DNA from: Gonocerus acuteangulatus
Taxonomy: Eukaryota > Arthropoda > Insecta > Hemiptera > Coreidae
NCBI GenBank assembly: GCA_946811695.1
Contig: OX328131.1
Coordinates: 14,534,289 to 14,598,288, forward strand
Direction of reading: 5' to 3'
DNA length: 64,000 nucleotides
This document shows, in pieces, positions 32,516 through 44,103 of the stretch; the first letter of the stretch is position 1; each line of letters begins with the position of its first letter. Under the pieces are notes generated by a model. The model was given only the letters and a program-made list of their open reading frames with translations, did no database searches and was not told the origin of the DNA. Position numbers and translations under genes: made by a program.

Positions 32516-32965
32516 AAGGTCAAGGGGTCTAAGTAACAAAATTAATGTTTTGAGGAAAATGGAGTCAAAGTTGAACATATCGTCGATACAAATGCAATGT
32601 ATCGAATGTGGAAATCGCAACTTTACAGAGTGAAAATACTTTTATTCATTACTTTGCTTTTGGACAGTCAAATAGTCGGCAGCTTTAACTTTTTGACAGT
32701 GGTTACTTTCCACTTTCACTGAGTGAACTTAGATTCGTGAGTTTGCCGTCCATCAGTCCAACAGCAATGAGTATAGATTGAAATTGAAAAATGCGTTTTT
32801 TCACATTCGATACTTTGCTTTTGTATCGACAATATGATACATTTGTATCGATTTCGGGTAGGGAGGCTGCAGCCCCCCTTATATACGCCCATGTTCACAA
32901 CCCATTCCTGCATCTGACTCATTTTGTTTTCTAAATGTCACTTGGACCCCTTGACTTCAGATTAT
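32516..32965. mobile_element. MITE M3, copy 1
   Basis: The left end GAGGACCCCAAAGGTCAAGG GGTCTAAGTAACA is mirrored by TGTCACTTGGACCCCTTGAC at the right. It contains a foldback with TATCGATACAAATG-type motifs and GGCTGCAGCCCCC followed by TATATACGCCCATG. Related to 44911-45315. Confidence 0.65.
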
Positions 32966-33414
32966 TTCTTGACTTTTTACCGCCTCGACAGCTAACTGCA
33001 TCTTATAAGATCCTTGGTCTTAGAACAAGGATATCCCACGATAGAGGGTAAGACTGAAATCCCTTTGGAGCCTATAGACAGGAGATGTGTCACATTAGAG
33101 TCACTAATGTGCCTTTGTGTGCGCTAAGTGATTTACAAGGGATCAGGAATCGGGAGGTTAACGCCCTTAAAGGGCGGAATTCCCGATCAGAGGAAGATCC
33201 TGAGGGTAGGAGGCCAGTGGGCCATCTGGGCAGGTTCTGGGCAGGAAGGGGATATTCCCGGAGTCAAATCGGTATTTTACCCAATTTCCTTAATTAAACA
33301 ATAAAAAAATCTCATTTATTTTATGATTTATATTTTTAAGATGGCTGGACCGCCTGACTGCCTTATTAGAACTTGACAGAACTCCTATCGAGATGACAGT
33401 CAACACATAACAGG

Positions 33415-33418
<4 letters not shown>

Positions 33419-33476
<58 letters not shown>
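33419..33476. repeat. (TA)n microsatellite
   Basis: Nearly pure TA repeat. Open frames across it (YIYIYI) are artefacts. Confidence 0.97.
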
Positions 33477-33478
<2 letters not shown>

Positions 33479-33786
33479 TATTTAAAGTACCTAATGACAA
33501 GACAAAAGACCAACAACTCACTCACTGACCTATCATCGCCCAGTCGAAACCACTTGACAGAAAAATTTGAAATTTTGCACGTGCAATCCCTATAGGATAT
33601 AACCATTCGCTAAGAAAGAGTTTTTTGGAAATTCAAATTTTTATTTAATTTTAGAGGGGTTTTAATTTGTAGTTCCAAACATCTTGGAAACATAAATATT
33701 TAAATTTTAACGCATATTTATTATTGAGAACGAATTTTAACCTGTACTGGGTAAACTCCGGTTTCTGGTAACCTATGGATAACGGG

Positions 33787-33787
<1 letters not shown>

Positions 33788-33843
<56 letters not shown>
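33788..33843. repeat. (TA)n microsatellite
   Basis: Nearly pure TA repeat next to a degraded S2 fragment (GGTAACCTATGGATAACGGG at 33767). Confidence 0.95.
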
Positions 33844-33846
<3 letters not shown>

Positions 33847-33981
33847 GGTGTCCAACAGGGTCACACATGTTCCGATTTTTTTAAATGACTAAAAAAATAA
33901 TTTATCATTAGCAAAATCAATCAGAAGATATTTTTATTCGTATTCTATCGTACAGCCAACATAACTGCTGCATAAAATAAA

Positions 33982-35056
33982 GCCCGTCACGCAGGAGCTG
34001 CATAACTAAGCACTTTCATCAGAATTTGGGTAGTGTAGACTGCTTTCCAGAACAATTTGCTTAAAATATCCTACATAAATAACATAAAAACGTGAATAGT
34101 TCTCATTTTGTAATAAGTAACTGATCAATTATTAATTTGCATCCAGAGTTATGTTTACACATGGTACCTACTACACTACGTAATAAATACAAAAATCCTC
34201 ATATTATCGTATATTTATTATATTATCCTCGTATTTTGATCTAACGCAGGAACAGGATACAGTCACTCTAGTGGTAGAAAGCGCTCCTTGCGGCGGCTTT
34301 GTGAACCTACGTCTGCCGGCTTTTCTATTCAAATATATTACAAATTAAACCCCCGCTTTCCGATTGACCGATTCAGCTCATTTTTACAACTCTTCTTTCT
34401 CATGAGTTACCCACGACGTATACCGCGTTCCGTTACAATACAGCAGAAATTACGACCGGTATGAGTATATTAGGAATTTGGGTCCGGAGTAAACCCCCCC
34501 TTCTAATGAACCGATTTAGTTTCTTTTTACAACACATATTTACCTGTAGATTACCACTACGAATACCGAGTTTCGTCGAAATATACCAAAAATCACGGCT
34601 GGTAGTGGCGAATTGGTATTGTGGGTCCGGAGTAAACCCCCCCTCCTAATGAACCGATTTCGTTTATTTTTACAACACATATTTACCTGTGGATTAGCAC
34701 TACGAATACCGAGTTTCGTCGAAATATACCAAAAATCACGGCTGGTAGTGGCGAATTGGTATTGTGGGTCCAGAGTAAACCCCCCCTTCTAATGAACCGA
34801 TTTAGTTCATTTTTATATCTCACTTTTCTCTCTATATTAACACGAATACCATGTTTCGTTGAAATATAACAAATATTACGGCTGACATAGTCAAATAAGT
34901 GTTTTGGGTTCGGGGTAAACCCCCCTTCCGGTGGACCGACTTTAGTGGTTAACGAACTCGTTCAATCGTTTGCTAATTGAATGCTATATACCAAGTTTCG
35001 TGACGAAAAAACAAAAACTCTGGCCGCTATCGTGCTAACAGACACATATATATATA

Positions 35057-35117
<61 letters not shown>

Positions 35118-35233
35118 AACGGGGGTCATTTTCGGTGTCTACTAGGTAGGATCGATAAAGATTTGAAGAAATTTTTCAAAAATTCCGTCATGAGTCCAAC
35201 CTCAATAGCTACTTTCCTTCGGAGGAAAGTGCT
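33982..35233 (-). mobile_element. AGCACT-ended repeat element, copy 3 (inverted)
   Basis: Reverse orientation: GTCACGCAGGAGCTGC at the left and GGAGGAAAGTGCT at the right, with the TA tract at 35041-35112 and C-run-containing 143-bp units between. Same order as copies 1, 2 and 4. Confidence 0.85.
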
Positions 35234-35600
35234 AGAATGAGCAAAAGCTACCTTTTATTAATCCCATAAAAATTGATTTTATTTAGAAATACAAAATATA
35301 AATAAATTGTATACGCCTATTAGGTTTCGCTATATTTTCACGTGTTGAAATCCATTGTTGATGTAATGTGTGTGCTATTGAGAGCAGTGTTATTATAGTG
35401 TTATGAAAAGAAAAATGGCAGAACTTGTTTCGTAAGGTATAATTGACTATGAAGGATGTTTTTTTTTTTTTTGTTGTTTTTTTTTTACCGTCGATTTATT
35501 ATCATTAATTGTCTCCGTTTGTAGGCCGAAGGTCAATAGATACAAGTAAAAATTAATACAAAAGTCAATTTATTTAAAAAGCTCAACTTATTGGTTGTCC

Positions 35601-35800
35601 CACAGTGGGCCAAGCGACATTTCGTGTTTCAAAAAAAGCTGCAGCCTCTGAATCTTAACCGATTTCAATACTAAAAAAAAAAAAAAAAAAATTAGAGCTA
35701 ATAAAATTATGAACAACTCTGTCTAGAAATATTTTGTTTTTCGTTTCCCCTATTTATTAAATTACGAGTAAATAATTCAAAACCCTTTTCAATTGAATAT
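35601..35800 (+). mobile_element. CACAGTG foldback, left half only
   Basis: CACAGTGGGCCAAGCGACAT, TCTTAACCGATTTCAATACT, GAGCTAATAAAATTATGAAC and CTATTTATTAAATTACG match the arm of the element at 16139. The right arm is missing. Confidence 0.7.
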
Positions 35801-35882
35801 TATATAATATTTTAGCTTTCATCTAACATAATATCAGCAGTGATATCTGTGAAATTAAACGTTCAAAATATAATTAGAAACG

Positions 35883-36566
35883 TTGCTCTATAAAAAGCTG
35901 CTGCATTTGATAAGAACTACCCCAAACTACCTAATAAGACTCGAAACAGGTACGGATTGCGTGAGCTGCCAGGTGATCAAGTCAGCACTACTTTGGCTCC
36001 AAAAGCTATTACTTATGGACGATACAAGACTACCTAAAGTGTGCTATAATAGATTATTAGCTCTCGACCAAGCTCCCTCCAACTCAACTAAGTTCAATTG
36101 GGCAACACAAATCAAAATTGCATTACAGAAATTAAATTTTTCTGATGTCTGGACTAACCAGGACCCAATCACTATAAAGCACAATTTGTCAGCTGTAATA
36201 AAGAAATTTAAGGAAAATCTACTTACATCAGATATCAACAAGCTAGAGGCATCACGATATAGCCCGATTTATAAAAATCTGACGATTGAACCCGGATTAC
36301 CACAAAACTACTTGTTTTTAAATATGCCTTTCCATATTCTAGAGTTCATAGCCCAATTAAGAACCTGCAGCAACTATAATATTAAATTCACAATTAAAAA
36401 TATTACATATAGCATCAACCCGAAATTACTTTGTACCCTCTGCGAAGAAACTGTACCAGAAGATGTCCACCATATATTCCTACACTGTCCGGCTTATTCA
36501 AACCTACCTGCAAAATCCTACCAAATATCAAACCACCCTCCGATCCCGCTGATTTATACCGAATAA
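35883..36566 (+). pseudogene. LINE ORF2 C-terminus, open but 5'-truncated
   Basis: A 227-codon open frame ends a LINE. QLRTCSNYNIKFTIKNITYS is followed by CTLCEETVPEDVHHIFLHCP, a C-x2-C...H-x4-C zinc-finger-like signature found at the end of non-LTR retrotransposon polyproteins. The upstream part (reverse transcriptase) is missing, and no ATG of its own is needed. It lacks stops over 684 bp, so the insertion may be fairly recent. The 3' UTR runs into the 44-bp array. Confidence 0.75.
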
Positions 36567-36663
36567 TTAATTCTAACTCCAAATCTAATTACTTTAACTT
36601 ATATAAATATATATCTATTCTAGTAACTCTACGTTCTAAAAGTTTAAATGATTAAGCAACACT

Positions 36664-37205
36664 TTTCTCATAGTCAGCATATGATTAATTTTTTTTTTTT
36701 TATTTGTTTTTTTTTTACGGCGCATCGACAAATCTTGGCCATTAGCGCCGGGCCTCCAGGGTGCAACCAGGAATTTTCTCAGCGAGCCCTGAGATGAGAA
36801 AATTCCTGTCGCCGGTGGGGATCGAACCCACCATCTCCCGCTTATGAATCCAGCGCGATAGCCACTAGACCACGGGAGACCCCCATATGATTAATATTCT
36901 TATATACAGATCTTTTCTCATAGTCAGCATATGATTAATATTCTTATATACAGATCTTTTCTCATAGTCAGCATATGATTAATATTCTTATATACAGATC
37001 TTTTCTCATAGTCAGCATATGATTAATATTCTTAAATACAGATCTTAGTTACTTAAAATAAGCAACACTTTTCTCATAGTCAGCATATGATTAATATTCT
37101 TATATACAGATCTTTTCTCATAGTCAGCATATGATTAATATTCTTATATATACAGATCTTTTCTCATAGTCAGCATATGATTAATATTCTTAAATACAGA
37201 TCTTA
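36664..37205. repeat. 44-bp tandem array interrupted by a SINE
   Basis: The unit TTTTCTCATAGTCAGCATAT plus GATTAATATTCTTATATACA is repeated about seven times with a 44-bp period (for example CAGATC at 36907 and 36951). Some copies carry an extra TTAGTTACTTAAAATAAGCA link. A SINE (36690-36893) splits the first unit. Confidence 0.95.
36678..36905 (-). mobile_element. SINE S1, minus strand, with 12-bp TSD
   Basis: CATATGATTAAT at 36678-36689 and 36894-36905 flanks the SINE. Poly-T is at the left; head and B box are at the right (GGTTCGATCCCC in reverse). It is younger than the array it splits. Confidence 0.95.
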
Positions 37206-37209
37206 GTTA

Positions 37210-37490
37210 CTTAAAATAAAACACCTACATTTTATATTTAGATATATATTTCATTTTAATGCTCATTTGTACAATTACAAATTAGAAATACTGCCTTTGT
37301 ATATGTGTGTGGATTTATGTGTGAATGCTTGTGGATTGTATATATGTATGAATGGGCGTATGTGTGTGTCCATATGTATGCGTGTGTATGTATCTTTCGA
37401 TATATATATAGTATGAGAATATGAAAGTGTGTAGGTATGAATATGTACGTTTCTAAAATATATATATATAAAAAAAAAATAATAATGTTT
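37210..37490. repeat. TG/TA-rich low-complexity stretch
   Basis: Imperfect GTGTGTATG/TATATA repeats. The two overlapping minus-strand frames here are low-complexity artefacts. Confidence 0.7.
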
Positions 37491-37645
37491 AATAATTCCA
37501 TCACGAAAGCATTTGATTCCGTAGAAAGCTGGCAAAGAAACGTTGGAAATATTTTTTTTTTTTTTTGAAGATCTGACGCATTCTCATAGCCGAATCCCAA
37601 CCATTTCTTGATTTCTTATTGCCTCATCGGCTAAATACCTCCATC
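37490..37645 (+). mobile_element. PLE-type tail relic
   Basis: CTGGCAAAGAAACGTTGGAA is followed by a T-run, GAAGATCTGACGCATTCTCA, TAGCCGAATCCCAACCATTT and GCCTCATCGGCTAAATACC, the family's 3' order. The core is broken. Confidence 0.55.
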
Positions 37646-38269
37646 TAACTTTTAATAGTGATGTATTGTAAATTTTGTTCATCTTGGAGCAACAGTGTAA
37701 ATATTAAATAGCTACAAGTAAATGTTTAAGTGTATAAATACTGGTTTGGAGACATAAAAATAATCCCTGTACGTTACTGAAAAACTATCAGACGAAACGC
37801 TCACCAAACTGGGATTTTTATGTATAGACGTCTCCGGGCGTTTTGTAACAAGCTCTGCATCGGAATGTACTATCAGTAAGGCCCCGATCGCCAGCTAAGA
37901 TCGTTTAGTGACGTTTCTTTTGATCGTTTAAGATCACGTTTCAGTACTTTTACTAGAGAGGAGGATAATAAAAAAATGTAAAAATGTAATTCGGTGCTGT
38001 TCTCAGAACGGGTTCTGTTTTATTACCGAGCATATAAACGTGAAGTGGATCAGGATAGGAAGACGGCGGCCATTTTAATGTTGGCACTACCTGCTCCGGG
38101 ATAGGACAGGTGGTAACACTGATCCCACCATGGGTTGCTTCCCTCATGTACTGGTCTTACGTTCTTAAAGTATGAAATCCGTTTACTTACTTATTTGTTG
38201 GGGTTTTTTACCGACTTTTCAACTACAGGGCTAAAAACGGCGAATATCAACAGGTAGCCGACAACACGT

Positions 38270-39010
38270 GGACTGTCACCAGTGTTAGGCATACTCAAAA
38301 TCATAATTACGATTATAATCACAGACTCTGGAGATATGATTACTATAACGATTATAACCGTAATTAAAGAGTGATTACGATCATACTTGTAATCAGTCAT
38401 TTGATTATAATTACTCTAGTATTCACAACCTGTTTCTGGAATTGTGACTGTCATCACAGCTGTTTCTGTGATTATGCCTGTAATCACAACTATATTTTCT
38501 GTGATTACAACTGTTATCACAGTTTGTTTTCGGTGATTACAACTGTAATCATAATCTTTCTGTGCTTATGAACGTAATCACGTCATTTTTCTGTAATTAC
38601 TGATGAAAAGTCTCAAGCACACTCACACATCTGAGCAGAAGAGTGGGAAAACTATTCGCATCAAGATGATGACAGTTCATATATACGAAGAGTTAAGACT
38701 TTAGTAAGGTTATGCTTATGATTGTAATCACAGAAAAATAGTTGTAATCAAAGAAACTGCTGTGATTGCAGTTATAATTACACAAAAATGTTTTGATTAT
38801 AACGGAAGATGTGGTTCCAAGTGTAATCGTAATCACTTCTGTTATTACGATTATAATAGTAACATCAGTCATTTCTCTAGGGTTTGTGATTATCATCGTA
38901 ATCGTAATCACATCTTGAGAACCCGTGATTATCATCGTAATCGCAAACACATGTCGAGAACCTTTGATTATAATCGTAATCGTAATCCATATTATGATTA
39001 TTCCCAACTC
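38270..39010. repeat. GATTA/TAATC-rich inverted minisatellite
   Basis: Dozens of TAATC/GATTA motifs in units such as TTTCTGTGATTACAACTGTA. The left half (38390-38620) and the right half (38700-39000) are broadly reverse complements (TAATCACAGAAAAATAGTTG mirrors CAACTATATTTTCTGTGATT). The three frames across it are by-products of the repeat. Confidence 0.8.
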
Positions 39011-39159
39011 TGTCGGTCACCCATTCAGGGCACGAACCTTTTCTTCTTCCCCGCCCGTTTCTTAACTTCTCTCGTAACGGGAACAGGTGCATTCAACGTA
39101 CCTCCATTTACTTATTAAAAATAAACGAGTAAAACATAATAGTGATTGTAAAAAAAAAA

Positions 39160-39215
39160 AAAAAGTCCGTCACTCAAGAGCTGAGTTATTAGGCACATTT
39201 CAAAATAATTATCTT
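39160..39215 (-). mobile_element. Terminal fragment of an AGCACT-ended element
   Basis: AGTCCGTCACTCAAGAGCTG AGTTATTAGGCACATTTC is the reverse complement of that element's 3' end with several changes. Confidence 0.55.
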
Positions 39216-39323
39216 GAAATAACATGTTTAAATACTAAATAAAAATGAAAAGTATTGGCGTTTTATATTTGTAATGAACAGCTGAATCGATTATTATATT
39301 TTTATTTAAAGTTGTTAAAATAA

Positions 39324-39595
39324 AAAAAAATCAGTCCATTAACAATACACAATGGACCAGTAGGCAGATACTGTAGAGGTAATTCTCGACCTTACGGCTC
39401 ACTAGAGAGATAGTGTGGTCAGTACTAAGACCTTTGCAGGTACACAATAAGAAAATTAATTAAAGGCTGAGGGGGCCTCGAATCCAACCTACGAACGACG
39501 ACATTAGAAAACAAAAACTTTATTGCGAGCACGAGTTTTGAACTCAGTTGCTCCAGCATATTTGTCGAGTGCTCTACCACTGAGATAATCTTACC
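39324..39595 (-). mobile_element. SINE S3, diverged, minus strand
   Basis: The body (CAGTAGGCAGATACTGTAGA, CTAGAGAGATAGTGTGGTCA, TTAATTAAAGGCTGAGG) and the reversed head (TTGAACTCAGTTGCTCCAGC, GTGCTCTACCACTGAGATAA) match 45787-46144. Confidence 0.8.
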
Positions 39596-39976
39596 AAAAA
39601 ATATTTTTTTTTTTTTTTTTTTAAATATAGAAAGATTTGTTAAAGGTTAAAATTTAAAAATATTACGTTCCCTAATATTTTGTAGCTGTTATTGTTTATT
39701 TGTGTGCAAACATTCTCTTCGCATTTATAATATTCTCACTGTTCTTGACCTTTATTTTCCTGTTTTTACTGACCTTACTCAAATGTTGCTCATTTAATTA
39801 TCCTGTTTACGATTCACATGATATATTGTTAGCTTAAGATCTAGTAGTTAACTAAAGTTCATGATCAATTTTGTAATTTGTCCAATTACGTTTAACATAT
39901 TCATTTTCCGTTATGTTTTCATTAATATTTATAAATTATTGTTAATACGTTTACATGTATGTATATTTATACATAC

Positions 39977-40024
<48 letters not shown>

Positions 40025-40395
40025 TATACATTTTTTATTTGTTTCTTCTCTAACTTACTGTTTTCTTTTTTTATATTCCTCTTTGTATAGCCTGCGGTTT
40101 GTATTATTTTACTTGGTTTGTATCTAATCTTATGTATATATTCATTTTTTAGTTTGCTTGCGTTATATATCTATTTTTGTATTATTCCATATAGCATTAT
40201 TATTACCACTATACGACTAACATGAACCTAAATTCTTGCGCAATCAGCGTACTGTATGCTGTATTCAATCTTTTAAGTTCTATTTATAAAGACATGTTGT
40301 TTTATGGAGTGAGCTCCAGAAATCTAAGCATGTTGTAGCTGAAAAAACGAAAACAAAAAAAGCTATTTTGCAAAGAGCAGTGTAATAACATTCGT
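39596..40395. other. AT-rich DNA with a (TA)n tract
   Basis: Contains a TA microsatellite at about 39982-40022. The 88-codon plus-strand frame across it is low complexity. Nothing else recognised. Confidence 0.45.
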
Positions 40396-40505
40396 TCTAC
40401 ATTGTTTTATAGCTCTGATGAAGCAAAACTTTAATTTTGACTCTTAATTATTTTATTGTAATTTTATTTAACTATTATGGACGAACCGCAACTATCTTAA
40501 CATTA
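40395..40505 (+). mobile_element. Relic of second hammerhead-bearing family
   Basis: TTTTATAGCTCTGATGAAGC and GGACGAACCGCAACTATC are recognisable; the ribozyme core is lost. Confidence 0.4.
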
Positions 40506-41645
40506 GAAGTTTTCTGAAGTGCTGTGTTTCAGACAAATAAATTCTAGTGGTTTTAATAATCGGAAATAACGCCAAGATATGTTTTAGTCTCTTTTAGTTA
40601 TTTTGGCTTGGCCTTTGAGGAATGTCATCATTTTTTTTTTTTTTTTCGTTTTCATTATTTAATAAGAATTTTTAATGAATGAGAAATCTCTGATTACCCC
40701 GTAATTACCCAATTCACCTCGTAGCGTTCAAGTCTTTCACTACGTGCCATTGTTCGAGTACCAACATACACCGTACTCTTAAACGTCATGCTCCTTTTTT
40801 CGGCTTATTTTCCTTCTATTATGTATTTTGAGGAGATGAGAATGGGGTGGGAAGGAATCCGATGGTTACGTCGTGGGACCATCCTTCACGTCTGCGTTCA
40901 ATCTACTTCCAATCAGGCCAGCTCTGGGCACTCTAGCGTCCAATCACCTCTTGACCAATCAACGCTTTTCCAAACATCAATGTACAACCGCTGGAATCTC
41001 TTGTTGGTTTCTCTTTACATCTTCATTGTAACTTCCAATTGGGATCTCAGAATTATTATTCCTTCGAATGAACAAATAAAATTGCCTAAGATATTAAATA
41101 TCACGTTCGCGTGAACAGTTTCTTCCTCTCACGATTTTCTGTAACATGATCACAACATTACTTATGACATTTTCGATGTCAACTAAACTTCAAAGAACGA
41201 CCAAAAACGTTTTTCTAACAACCTTCTACTTGTTCCAACGCGTATCCTCAATGGCTATAACGTTGCACCAAGAAATCCAATTGACTGCTGATCTAAAACT
41301 GACTTTTAAGGCGATTCTTGTCCATTGCCTATGTTTTTTAAACCACGCAATGCTTCCTCTCTCAAGTCAAAACTTGCCTTTTCTCATAACCTAGCAAATA
41401 TATCTAAGTTTTCTTGTTCAAATGATGTTTCCAAATTCATATTTTTGTTGTTGTTCTAAATTTTTATTTTGAAGCTCAACTGCTAGTTCCAAAATACATG
41501 CAGTAAGTAAATGCACTTCTGGAACTTATTGTGAAATGTCTTTCGCAATAGCAACTATTTTACATGAATCTAAAAGCACCCAGACGCTCAAAGATATGTT
41601 CTTTCAAAATGTGCTTCTTCTTAAAAAAATTCTAACGCCCCTCGT
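40505..41645. other. Intron DNA, possible decayed DNA transposon
   Basis: Plus-strand frames at 40788-41114, 41146-41394 and 41536-41829 do not match anything I know. The 41130-41640 part read on the minus strand gives LREEALRGLKNIGNG, faintly like the REEALRG...GNF stretch of hAT-type transposases. Too weak to call. Confidence 0.25.
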
Positions 41646-41649
41646 CATA

Positions 41650-41820
41650 TTATGCATGGACGTATATAAGGGGGGCTGCAGCCCCCCCCCCCCCCCCCCC
41701 CCGAAATCGGTAAAAACGTATCATAAAAACCTTAAAAATAAATTAAGTATTTCATACCCCCAAATATTCACAGCCCCCTCCCGAAATTATTTTCTATATA
41801 CGCCCATGATATTACGGCAT
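41650..41820. mobile_element. Short foldback with a C-run (TATATAAGGGGGGCTGCAG)
   Basis: TGGACGTATATAAGGGGGGC at the left is mirrored by CTATATACGCCCATGA at the right. A run of about 23 C occupies 41681-41703. Similar phrases occur at 32850-32895 and 61360-61385. Confidence 0.5.
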
Positions 41821-41829
41821 ATTGACTAA

Positions 41830-42415
41830 CATTAAAGGTGAACGTACTTTTTTTTCTCAAACTAGAAAAAATACCAAACTCATTAAAGTTGAAATTGTTT
41901 TTTTTAATGAGGAAGTAGATTTGTTTTGATTGAAGAAAAACTCAAGATATGATTTAAGTTTTCAAAAAAGTTATTAAATAATAAATTCAAATATGTGACA
42001 GTTTATTAAGGAACTAATTGAAATACGAAATAATTTAAACATTGAGAGAAATAGTGTCGAAGGATAGGCTAACCAGTTTAGCCGGGAAGGTCATGCGTCT
42101 TGACCCAGCGTTAAAGTCTCTTTTCCAGTACCGCCCGTTAAAGTCTCCAACAGATAAGCGGTTATTAACTGAATAATTCTTAGGTATACGTTTGACCCGC
42201 TTCAAACCGCTATTAAATTCAATGTATAATGCTGCCCTTTTGAAAATTGTCTTAATTATCACTAAAACGCCTTAAACATTTATAGAATGACACGATTCTA
42301 AAAGAACACTAGTTAAGTGGAACACGAGTTAAGTGGTGGTTGATTTAATTGTGGTGGTCGGCTAGACACCGAGGTATGTAATGTTGTGCAGGGAGAGCTA
42401 TAGACAATAGCCTCT
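41830..42415. other. Intron DNA, nothing recognised
   Basis: AT-rich with a short less-AT-rich stretch at 42050-42240 (CTTGACCCAGCGTTAAAGTC). No motif seen. Confidence 0.35.
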
Positions 42416-42419
42416 AGCT

Positions 42420-42660
42420 AGGGGCCATTTTGTTACTTTTTGTCGGGACGAGGAGCGGGCCCTGGTGTTTTTTGCCTGCGGTGGAGGGGGGTGGGTCAGC
42501 CCCGCCTCCGTCTCCCCTCCCCTCCAAGGGCTGTACCATTCCACCTATCCCAGGATCCCGATGCCGAATTCTCGGCGTGCCCGACCATCGGGTCCCACGG
42601 ATTCCCGACATTTCTTTAGCGTTTTATTCGTAACTTTTCACTTAATCCTTTATGCTAAAA
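42420..42660. other. GC-rich island, unassigned
   Basis: Strikingly GC-rich compared with the flanks (CCCCGCCTCCGTCTCCCCTC). It has open frames on both strands, which mirrors its composition more than coding. It could be a transposon end or a conserved element. Confidence 0.3.
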
Positions 42661-43051
42661 TGTCGGGACAGTTTTCGCCGCCCTTTGAGAAGCCGGCTGT
42701 AGATGGCATACGGCCTTCCATCAGAAAATGAGAAGAGATTGAATTGTTTTAAAGTAATTTCTATATTTAGCTCTTGGAATTTATTACTATTTAGGAATGT
42801 TACTACTAAAAATACAGAAAAAATCGATAAACAAGTACTCAAGAAAACCGAAGGTACGTCGTTGTCCTTAATCTTGTGCCTACCGTTTTTTGCGCCCATT
42901 CCAACCCAGAAAGCCTACGCTTACTGTTGGGCGACAAATCCTAAAACGAATTTCTAAATAAAAAAAGTATTGCGCTTTTTGTGGCAATTTTTTCCACGAA
43001 ATTCACTTAAGTTTGGTAGAATGTCCATAAGCATATCATTACTTCAGCTCT

Positions 43052-43245
43052 ATTGAGGCCCGGTGTCCGTGAGCACTTAACACTACGTGCCAAAGGGTCG
43101 TGGGTTCGATTCCCACTAGGGGTGGTGGATTTTCTTTAGAAAAAAGAAAAGGCATCAGCCCTATCCTGGCTAGAAAAGGGTGGTAACCTATAGATAACCC
43201 GTCCTAAAATTCGTAGTTAATGATAAATGGACGTTACAAATTTAT
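43052..43245 (+). mobile_element. SINE S2
   Basis: The head is GAGGCCCGGTGTCCGTGAGC, with B box GGTCGTGGGTTCGATTCCCA. The body is AAAAGGCATCAGCCCTATCC, TGGCTAGAAAAGGGTGGTAA, CCTATAGATAACCCGTCCTA. Confidence 0.9.
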
Positions 43246-43579
43246 TAAATAATACTTCAGCTCCAGATCCTTCAATGCTCTACATGATTCACACTAATAT
43301 ATATGAAATATTGTTTGATTGATGATACATGCTCCTTTCGTTGAATGTGAAGTTCACATTAATGCCTGGTCAATTAATATATAATTTGAGCAATGAGACA
43401 TCCCACAACGAAAACATGTTTTGAATATACTCTAGTGGAGTTCACCATTAAGGAAAGAAAACTACCTTTTGTTGAGTTCACCCTTCGTATCCGCACATAA
43501 TTCAATGCGCCAAACAAAAGTTTTTTTGTTTTTTTTTCGAGTTTCCTATCTATAACAAATACAGCTTTATTAATTTCAT

Positions 43580-43621
43580 TCATGAACGATCGCTTTATAT
43601 ATATATATATATATATATATA
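43580..43621. repeat. (TA)n microsatellite
   Basis: Short TA run immediately before a PLE palindrome. Confidence 0.9.
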
Positions 43622-43691
43622 AGTCAAGATGGAATGGTTGGGATTCGGCTAAAGAAACCTTAATACGATTTTTGTTAAAAAAAAATCTATA

Positions 43692-43735
43692 TTTAGGACG
43701 TTTCGGCTACTCATTGGTAGCCTTCGTCAGCTAAA
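43692..43735 (-). ncRNA. Hammerhead ribozyme motif, core and stem I intact
   Basis: The minus strand reads TTTAG (stem I), CTGACGA, an extra A, GGCTAC/GTAGCC (stem II), GAAACGTC and CTAAA (stem I partner). All five stem I pairs form. The GTC cleavage site is present. Confidence 0.8.
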
Positions 43736-44059
43736 ATGACAAGAAAAACAGAAATTAATACAGAAAAAAGTGTATAATTGAGATAAGTAACAGAACTATA
43801 AATACACTTAACTTATTACAAAAGAACAATTTGGCCTTAAATTCTAAGAATGAAAATCAAAAGAAACATAACAAAAAAAGAAGAAAAAAGGCTATTATTA
43901 TTCTTCTTTTTTTGTTATGTTTCTTTTGATTTTCATTCTACTCATTCTAAGAATTTAAGGCCAAATTGTTCTTTTATAATAAGTTAAGTGTATTTATAGT
44001 TCTGTAACTTATCTCAATTATACACTTTTTTCTGTATTAATTTCTGTTTTTCTTGTCAT

Positions 44060-44103
44060 TTTAGCTGACGAAGGCTACCAATGAGTAGCCGAAACGTCCT
44101 AAA
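44060..44103 (+). ncRNA. Hammerhead ribozyme motif, core and stem I intact
   Basis: TTTAG at 44060-44064, CTGACGA at 44065-44071, GGCTAC/GTAGCC stem II, GAAACGTC at 44091-44098 and CTAAA at 44099-44103. Mirror image of the motif at 43692-43735. Confidence 0.8.

Noticed and set aside
42430..42633. CpG-island promoter or coding exon at the GC-rich patch
   Set aside because: Frames exist on both strands with low-complexity P/S/G content; no splice or motif support.
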